Below are positions 59,614 to 64,000 of a DNA stretch of 64,000 bases, in pieces. Source of the stretch: Amaricoccus sp047275745 (GTDB lineage: Bacteria; Pseudomonadota; Alphaproteobacteria; Rhodobacterales; Rhodobacteraceae). The DNA lies in contig NZ_JBKQWU010000003.1 of NCBI RefSeq assembly GCF_047275745.1, positions 124,001 to 188,000 on the forward strand, written 5' to 3'. A program made the translations under genes and the position numbers. The notes beneath the pieces are model-generated. The model ran no database searches. It was not told where the DNA came from and worked only from the letters and a program-made list of their open reading frames with translations. The stretch's first letter is position 1, and each line of letters starts with the position of its first letter.

Positions 59614-60108
59614 TCAGGCGAAGGCGTCGGGCCGCGCCTCGCGCGCCATGTGGTCGAGCACCGCGTTGACGAACTTCGATTCCTTGCCTTCGGGATAGAA
59701 GGCCTTGGCCACGTCGACGAATTCGGTGATCGTGACCTTGGGCGGCGTGTCGGTCGCGACAAGCTCGGCCCCCGCCGCGCGGAAGAGCGCGCGCAGGGTC
59801 GGATCGATCCGGTCGATCGGCCAGCGCGCCACAAGCCCGCGATGCGTCAACTGGTCGATGCGCGCCTGTTCCGAGACGGTGGCGTTCAGAAGGCGGCGAA
59901 AGTGGTCGAGATCCGCTTCGGCATATGCCACGCCATCGATCTCCGCGCCCATCCGATGCGTTTCGAACTCGCGGAGCACGGTATCGAGCCCCACATCGGC
60001 GGCCTCCATCTGGAAGAGCGCCTGCACGGCATAGAACCGCGAGGCCGAGCGCATGCGCCGGCCCTGGGCGGCGGTGGGTTTCGGACCTGGCGGCGGGCTG
60101 GAGTCCAT
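59614..60108 (-). CDS. nusB: Transcription antitermination factor NusB
   Basis: This ~164-aa RNA-binding protein works with NusE/S10 in rRNA antitermination. The family segments ASRFYAVQALFQME, DRIDPTLRALFRAAGAEL and KVTITEFVDVAKAFYPEGKESKFVNAVLDHMA are clear. It starts at ATG 60108 (TGATG with the ribH stop) or at the in-frame GTG one codon earlier (60111, GTGA overlap). It is co-transcribed with the riboflavin genes, the standard ribH-nusB pairing. Confidence 0.95.
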   Translation of the reverse strand: MDSSPPPGPKPTAAQGRRMRSASRFYAVQALFQMEAADVGLDTVLREFETHRMGAEIDGVAYAEADLDHFRRLLNATVSEQARIDQLTHRGLVARWPIDRIDPTLRALFRAAGAELVATDTPPKVTITEFVDVAKAFYPEGKESKFVNAVLDHMAREARPDAFA

Positions 60109-60638
60109 CACGAATCGACCGTCTGGACCCCGGCCGGCCGGAAGCCGGCGCCGGAGAGGCGTCCGGCCTTGGCAAATCGCCGCGCGAGGGCGACGAGATG
60201 CATCGCCGCGATCGCGGCGCCGCCGCCCTTGTCCTGCCCGGCCGCTTCCGCGCGGACCCGCGCCTGTTCCTCGTTCTCGACCGTGAGAATGCCGTTGCCG
60301 ATGCAGAGCCCGCCGAGGCCGAGCAGCGTCAGCCCGCGCGAGGAATCGTTGCAGACTGTCTCGTAATGGGTGGTCTCGCCCCGGATCACGCAGCCGAGTG
60401 CCACGAACCCGTCGAAACCGTCGTCGCGGCTCGCGAGCCGGATCGCGGTCGGAACCTCGAGCGCGCCCGGCACCTCGATCGTCTCATGCGTGGCACCCGC
60501 CGCCTCGATCGCCGCGCGCGCGCCCTTGAGCAGCTCGTCGGCGATGGCACGGTAGAACGGGGCGACGACGATCAGGAATTTCGTCGGCTCGTCGAAACTC
60601 GGGGCGGACAGACCCTCGTGGTCCAAGGTGCTGGCCAT
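60108..60638 (-). CDS. ribH: 6,7-dimethyl-8-ribityllumazine synthase
   Basis: This 176-aa enzyme condenses 3,4-dihydroxy-2-butanone 4-phosphate with the ribitylaminopyrimidine. Present are VVAPFYRAIADELLKGARAAIEAAG, VPGALEVPTAIRLA and VALGCVIRGETTHYETVCNDSSRGLTLLGL, including the catalytic His region. The C-terminal ~25 residues (RFAKAGRLSGAGFRPAGVQT) extend beyond the usual domain. The ATG at 60638 lies 3 bases after the ribBX stop, and its own stop overlaps nusB. Confidence 0.95.
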   Translation of the reverse strand: MASTLDHEGLSAPSFDEPTKFLIVVAPFYRAIADELLKGARAAIEAAGATHETIEVPGALEVPTAIRLASRDDGFDGFVALGCVIRGETTHYETVCNDSSRGLTLLGLGGLCIGNGILTVENEEQARVRAEAAGQDKGGGAAIAAMHLVALARRFAKAGRLSGAGFRPAGVQTVDS

Positions 60639-60641
60639 GGT

Positions 60642-61748
60642 TCAGCCTCCGCTGGCGGGAATGGGGCGGGTGCCGGTGATCGAGAGCCCGTAGCCTTCGA
60701 GCCCGACGATCTTCGGCATCGGCGAGTTGGTGAGCAGCAGGATATCATGCAGGCCGAGCGCGTTCAGGATCTGCGCGCCCACGCCGTACTGGCGCAGCTT
60801 CTCGGGCGAGACGTGATCGCCGAGATCGACCGCGCTCGCCATGTCGCGCAGGAGCACGAGCACGCCCCGGCCTTCGCCCGCGATCGCGAGCATCGCATCG
60901 CGGAGCTGGTGGGACCGGCCGGCGTGAATTCCGAGCATGTCCTCGATCACATTGGCGGCGTGCATCCGCACGAGCACCGGCTCCGGCGTCGAGAGATCGC
61001 CCTTGGAGAGCACCAGATGCTCCGCCCCGCTCGCCGTGTCGGCGAAGACCCTGAGCTGCCAGTCGCCGCCGAATTCCGAGGTGATGCGGCGCACCGCGGT
61101 CTCGCGGACCAGATTGTCGTGGCGCAGCCGGTAGGCGATCAGATCGGAGATGGTCCCGACCTTGAGCCCGTGGCGCTGCGCGAACTGGATGAGATCAGGC
61201 AGCCGGGCCATCGTGCCGTCGTCGTTCATCACCTCGCAGATCACGCCGGCGGCGTTGAGCCCTGCGAGCCGCGGGATGTCGACCGCGGCCTCGGTATGGC
61301 CGGCGCGCACCAGCACGCCGCCCTCGCGCGCCCGGAGCGGAAAGACATGGCCCGGCGTCGCGATGTCCAGGGGACCGGAGCGCGAGTCGATCGCGACCGC
61401 CACGGTGCGGGCGCGGTCGGCCGCCGAGATCCCGGTCGAGATCCCTTCGCGCGCCTCGATCGAGACGGTGAAGGCGGTCTCGTGCCGCGAGGAATTGGAC
61501 GCGGACATCTGGGGCAGGCCGAGCGCGTCGAGCCGTTCCGCCGTCAGGGCGAGACAGATCAGCCCGCGCCCGTAGGTCGCCATGAAATTGACCGCGTCGG
61601 GCGTGCACATCTGCGCGGGGATGATGAGATCGCCCTCGTTCTCCCGATCCTCGTGGTCGACGAGGATGAACATCTTGCCGTTGCGCGCGGCATCGATGAT
61701 CTCCTCGATCGGCGAGATCGCATCGTGATAGTCGGTCGACAATTCCAT
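60642..61748 (-). CDS. ribBX: DHBP synthase with degenerate GTP-cyclohydrolase-II domain (RibBX type)
   Basis: This 368-aa protein has an intact N-terminal 3,4-dihydroxy-2-butanone-4-phosphate synthase domain: VDHEDRENEGDL (30-41), GRGLICLALTAERLDALGLP and RAGHTEAAVD (148-157). The C-terminal domain aligns with GTP cyclohydrolase II but reads RMHAANVIEDMLGIHAGRSH (261-280) where active enzymes carry HSECLTGD and three zinc cysteines. There is no cysteine after residue 171, so this half cannot bind the catalytic zinc. It therefore supplies the RibB activity only; a separate RibA must exist elsewhere. Confidence 0.92.
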   Translation of the reverse strand: MELSTDYHDAISPIEEIIDAARNGKMFILVDHEDRENEGDLIIPAQMCTPDAVNFMATYGRGLICLALTAERLDALGLPQMSASNSSRHETAFTVSIEAREGISTGISAADRARTVAVAIDSRSGPLDIATPGHVFPLRAREGGVLVRAGHTEAAVDIPRLAGLNAAGVICEVMNDDGTMARLPDLIQFAQRHGLKVGTISDLIAYRLRHDNLVRETAVRRITSEFGGDWQLRVFADTASGAEHLVLSKGDLSTPEPVLVRMHAANVIEDMLGIHAGRSHQLRDAMLAIAGEGRGVLVLLRDMASAVDLGDHVSPEKLRQYGVGAQILNALGLHDILLLTNSPMPKIVGLEGYGLSITGTRPIPASGG

Positions 61749-61764
61749 TCCTGGCCCCCTCACG

Positions 61765-62385
61765 TCAGCCCGCGCTGAATTCGGTAAGACGCGCGACATA
61801 GCGCGCCAACGTGTCGATCTCCAGATTGACCAGCAGTCCCGGCCGCGCCGCGCCCCAGGTGGTATGCGCCCGGGTATGCGGGATGATGTTCACGCCGAAC
61901 TCCCGGCCATCGACCTCGTTCACCGTGAGCGAGGTTCCGTTGAGCGCGACGGAGCCTTTCGGCGCTATGTATCTCGCCAGCGCCTCGGGCGCGCGAAAGA
62001 CGAAGCGCATGCTGTCGCCCTCGGGCGTCATGCTCACGATCTCGGCGCGGCCGTCGATGTGGCCTGAGACAATATGTCCACCGAGTTCGTCGCCGAGGCG
62101 GAGCGCGCGTTCGAGGTTCACCCGCGATCCCGCCGCCCAGGCCGTGCCCTCGGAGCGGATGTTGGTCCTGGCAACCGTCTCGGCGGAAATGTCCACGTCG
62201 AACCAGCCACCGCCTTCCGTGCGCGCGCCGCGGTCCACAACCGTGAGGCAGACGCCGTCGCAGGCGATCGAGGCGCCGAGCGCGATCGAGTCGGAGGCAT
62301 AGACCGTCCGTATCCGGGCGCGAAGGTCGCCCCGGTCCTCGAGACGCTCGATCTCGCCCATGTCGGTCACAATTCCGGTGAACAT
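61765..62385 (-). CDS. ribE: Riboflavin synthase (alpha chain)
   Basis: This 206-aa enzyme dismutates two lumazine molecules to riboflavin. The two homologous lumazine-binding halves are visible: MFTGIVTDMGEIERL with GASIACDGVCLTVVDRG, then GGHIVSGHIDGRAEIVSM with VALNGTSLTVNEVDG. I set the ATG at 62385 since family members start MFTGIV. It lies 16 bases before ribBX and begins the ribE-ribBX-ribH-nusB unit. I saw no FMN riboswitch motif upstream. Confidence 0.95.
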   Translation of the reverse strand: MFTGIVTDMGEIERLEDRGDLRARIRTVYASDSIALGASIACDGVCLTVVDRGARTEGGGWFDVDISAETVARTNIRSEGTAWAAGSRVNLERALRLGDELGGHIVSGHIDGRAEIVSMTPEGDSMRFVFRAPEALARYIAPKGSVALNGTSLTVNEVDGREFGVNIIPHTRAHTTWGAARPGLLVNLEIDTLARYVARLTEFSAG

Positions 62386-62620
62386 CGGAGGGTCCCGGTC
62401 GCTCGTTTGGCTCAGGCCCAGCGTCCTAAACCTCGGCGTCCCGGTCGGCAAGGGAGGATTGCCGGGAGACCCATCGGTGCGGATCGGCAACAATCGCGCC
62501 GCCTCGCGCACCGTCCCGGCGCGCCGTGTCTGGCTTCGCCGTCGCAAACCCGCTAGCCTCGCCTGCCAAGCCCGGGCGGTGATCCGGGAAAGAGGCCAAC
62601 GAGCGGACAAGAGGCAATCG

Positions 62621-63748
62621 ATGCGATTGAGGGCGAAAGCCGCGGCGCGCCTGCTGGGCGTGATCCTGATCGGCGCGCTGGCGGGCTGTACCATGCCGCG
62701 CTCGGGCCCCACGGCGAGCGATCTCAGGTCGCCGAGCGTCGATCCCTCGTTCAACATGCATACCGTGGAGGTGACGCCGGTGATCGCGACGATCACCCGC
62801 GTGGACACGCCGCTCGGCTTCCCGGGTTCCATGACCGGCGCGGGGGTGGTCTCGCCCGACACGATCGCGCCCGGCGACCGTCTCGCGGTCACGGTCTGGG
62901 AGAATGTGAGCACCGGCCTGCTCGCCGGAGTCGGACAGAAGAACACGCCGCTCGCCGATTTGCAGGTGGACCAGTCGGGCCACATCTACGTGCCCTACGC
63001 CGGCCGGATCGACGCGTCGGGGCTCACGCCCGACCAGCTTCGCGCGAAACTCGTGGAGAGCCTTCAGGGCCAGACGCCCGATCCGCAGGTCGAGGTGCGC
63101 CGCGTGGCCGGCGACGGTTCGACCGTCGCGGTGATGGGCGAGGTCGAGACGCCCGGCGTCTACCCGATCGAGGCGCCGACCCGGCGGCTCTCGGCGATGC
63201 TGGCGCGGGCCGGTGGCGCGCGGGTGCCGATCGAGGTCGGTCAGGTGAAGCTCGAACGCGCCGGGACGACGGGCCGCGTCTGGCTCCGCGACCTCTACGA
63301 CAATCCGCGCGAGGACATCGCGCTCCGACCCAACGACCGGGTGATCGTCGAGACCGACCGGCGCGCCTTCACCGCGCTCGGCGCGACGAGCCGGCAGAGC
63401 CGCGTGAACTTCACCGAGCGCGACATGACCGCCCTCGAGGCGATCGCCGCCGCTGGCGGTCTGGACGGTCGGGCGGCCGATCCGACTGGCGTCTTCGTCT
63501 TTCGCGAGGAGAATTCGGACATCGCAAACCGCGTCCTCGGCCGCGGCGATCTCGCCGGGCCGCAGCGCATGGCCTATCTGATCGATCTGACGGAGCCCGA
63601 GGGGCTGTTCGCGGCGCGCGATTTCATCATCCGCGACGGCGATACCGTCTACATGACCGAGGCGCCCTTCGCCTCCTGGAGCCGCGTGCTCGCGGTCGCC
63701 ATCACCGCGGTCAACCTCTCCGCCTCGGTCGACCGGCTCGCCGACTGA
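62621..63748 (+). CDS. Polysaccharide export lipoprotein (Wza/KpsD type)
   Basis: This 375-aa outer-membrane polysaccharide export protein has a lipoprotein signal ending ALAGC (Cys23) and a Poly_export domain (PGDRLAVTVWENVSTGLL, VDQSGHIYVPYAGRIDASGLTPDQLRAKL, VAVMGEVETPGVYPIEAPTRRLSAMLARAGG). SLBB-type repeats follow, the last containing RDGDTVYMTEAPFASWSRVL. ATG 62621 follows GAGGCAATCG. It exports capsule or exopolysaccharide; no other polysaccharide gene is in view. It lies, reversed, between ribE and ribD. Confidence 0.9.
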   Translation: MRLRAKAAARLLGVILIGALAGCTMPRSGPTASDLRSPSVDPSFNMHTVEVTPVIATITRVDTPLGFPGSMTGAGVVSPDTIAPGDRLAVTVWENVSTGLLAGVGQKNTPLADLQVDQSGHIYVPYAGRIDASGLTPDQLRAKLVESLQGQTPDPQVEVRRVAGDGSTVAVMGEVETPGVYPIEAPTRRLSAMLARAGGARVPIEVGQVKLERAGTTGRVWLRDLYDNPREDIALRPNDRVIVETDRRAFTALGATSRQSRVNFTERDMTALEAIAAAGGLDGRAADPTGVFVFREENSDIANRVLGRGDLAGPQRMAYLIDLTEPEGLFAARDFIIRDGDTVYMTEAPFASWSRVLAVAITAVNLSASVDRLAD

Positions 63749-63785
63749 TCCCCGGCCTTTGGGGCGTCTCCGGGCCCGCCCGCCG

Positions 63786-64000
63786 CTACTCCCGGACCCA
63801 ACGCGTCCGCGTGTCGGGTCCGACGCGCGTGACATCGGCGATCCGGTAGCGCGGCGCGAGCGCGAGCGACTCGAGACCGATCGCCCCCACGCCCGGCAGC
63901 CCTTCGGCGCCGATCACGATCCCGGCGGTGTAGCAGATCACCTCGTCGACCAGCCCGGCCTCGATCAGCGCGCCGGCCAGCCGTCCGCCGCCCTCGCAGA
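63786..64000 (-). CDS. ribD: RibD, C-terminal part (cut by the window edge)
   Basis: The minus strand reads EGGGRLAGALIEAGLVDEVI, then TAGIVIGAEGLPGVGAIGLE and a Trp-Val-Arg-Glu end before TAG at 63786-63788. This is the end of the pyrimidine reductase domain of the bifunctional deaminase/reductase RibD, with the conserved EGG-x-L-x-x-A motif. Only about 71 residues are in the window. It is separated from ribE by the oppositely oriented export gene. Confidence 0.85.
   Translation of the reverse strand, partial: CEGGGRLAGALIEAGLVDEVICYTAGIVIGAEGLPGVGAIGLESLALAPRYRIADVTRVGPDTRTRWVRE

Noticed and set aside
62386..62620. FMN riboswitch upstream of ribE
   Set aside because: None of the conserved FMN-element blocks are visible in this spacer on either strand.

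Overview
The window is a GC-rich chromosomal segment, by my reading from an alphaproteobacterium of the Rhodobacterales (Rhodobacteraceae-like). Supporting signs are the gene order ubiB-ubiE / mutM-echA-rpsT-dnaA-dnaN-recF-gyrB, a gatCA pair without gatB, a riboflavin block with a ribBX-type gene, an Acr3-type ars operon, and frequent 4-nt ATGA/GTGA gene overlaps. Genes are densely packed and almost all look intact. I see no insertion sequence, phage, tRNA, rRNA or CRISPR.

Layout. 1-6 kb: a DUF6489 protein, a tartrate-type catabolic pair (ttuC-like dehydrogenase, TtuD-type glycerate 2-kinase) divergent from a LysR regulator, a DASS/SLC13-type permease and a DoxX protein. 6-13 kb: a DUF3616 protein, the tightly overlapping arsenic operon arsR-acr3-arsC-arsH, and a KefF/KefC-like potassium efflux pair. 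13-16 kb: an Rrf2/NsrR-like regulator divergent from a group 3 truncated haemoglobin and a DUF488 gene, with a clear palindromic operator between them; then a TRIC-type channel and a MarR regulator. 16-28.6 kb: gyrB, a VOC protein, recF, dnaN, dnaA, rpsT, an enoyl-CoA hydratase and mutM on the minus strand, with ubiE-ubiB divergent. The dnaA-rpsT spacer is the best candidate for an origin region. 28.7-32.7 kb: a DUF475 membrane protein with a DUF1801 partner, a Rieske oxygenase and a lytic transglycosylase.

32.7-46.3 kb: the division and cell-wall cluster on the minus strand, mraZ-rsmH-ftsL-ftsI-murE-murF-mraY-[RTX protein]-murD. Upstream on the same strand lie a lipoprotein, a cell-wall amidase and rnpB (RNase P RNA). 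The mraZ leader carries a strong hairpin and a 10-bp-phased array resembling MraZ boxes. 46.3-52.5 kb: gatA-gatC, a ceramidase-like membrane protein, a UPF0173 hydrolase, a solitary sugar-type binding protein, tadA divergent from an rluB/rsuA-type pseudouridine synthase, and a cold-shock gene.

52.8-58.6 kb: six co-directional genes (a 55-aa secreted peptide, XpaC-like, TelA-like, a DUF2927 lipoprotein, an SPFH-GYF protein and a double zinc-ribbon membrane protein). I regard this as the most interesting block, a probable envelope-stress machine. 58.7-64 kb: a multi-pass membrane protein, then nusB, ribH, ribBX, ribE and a partial ribD on the minus strand, with a polysaccharide-export lipoprotein gene inserted in the opposite orientation between ribE and ribD.
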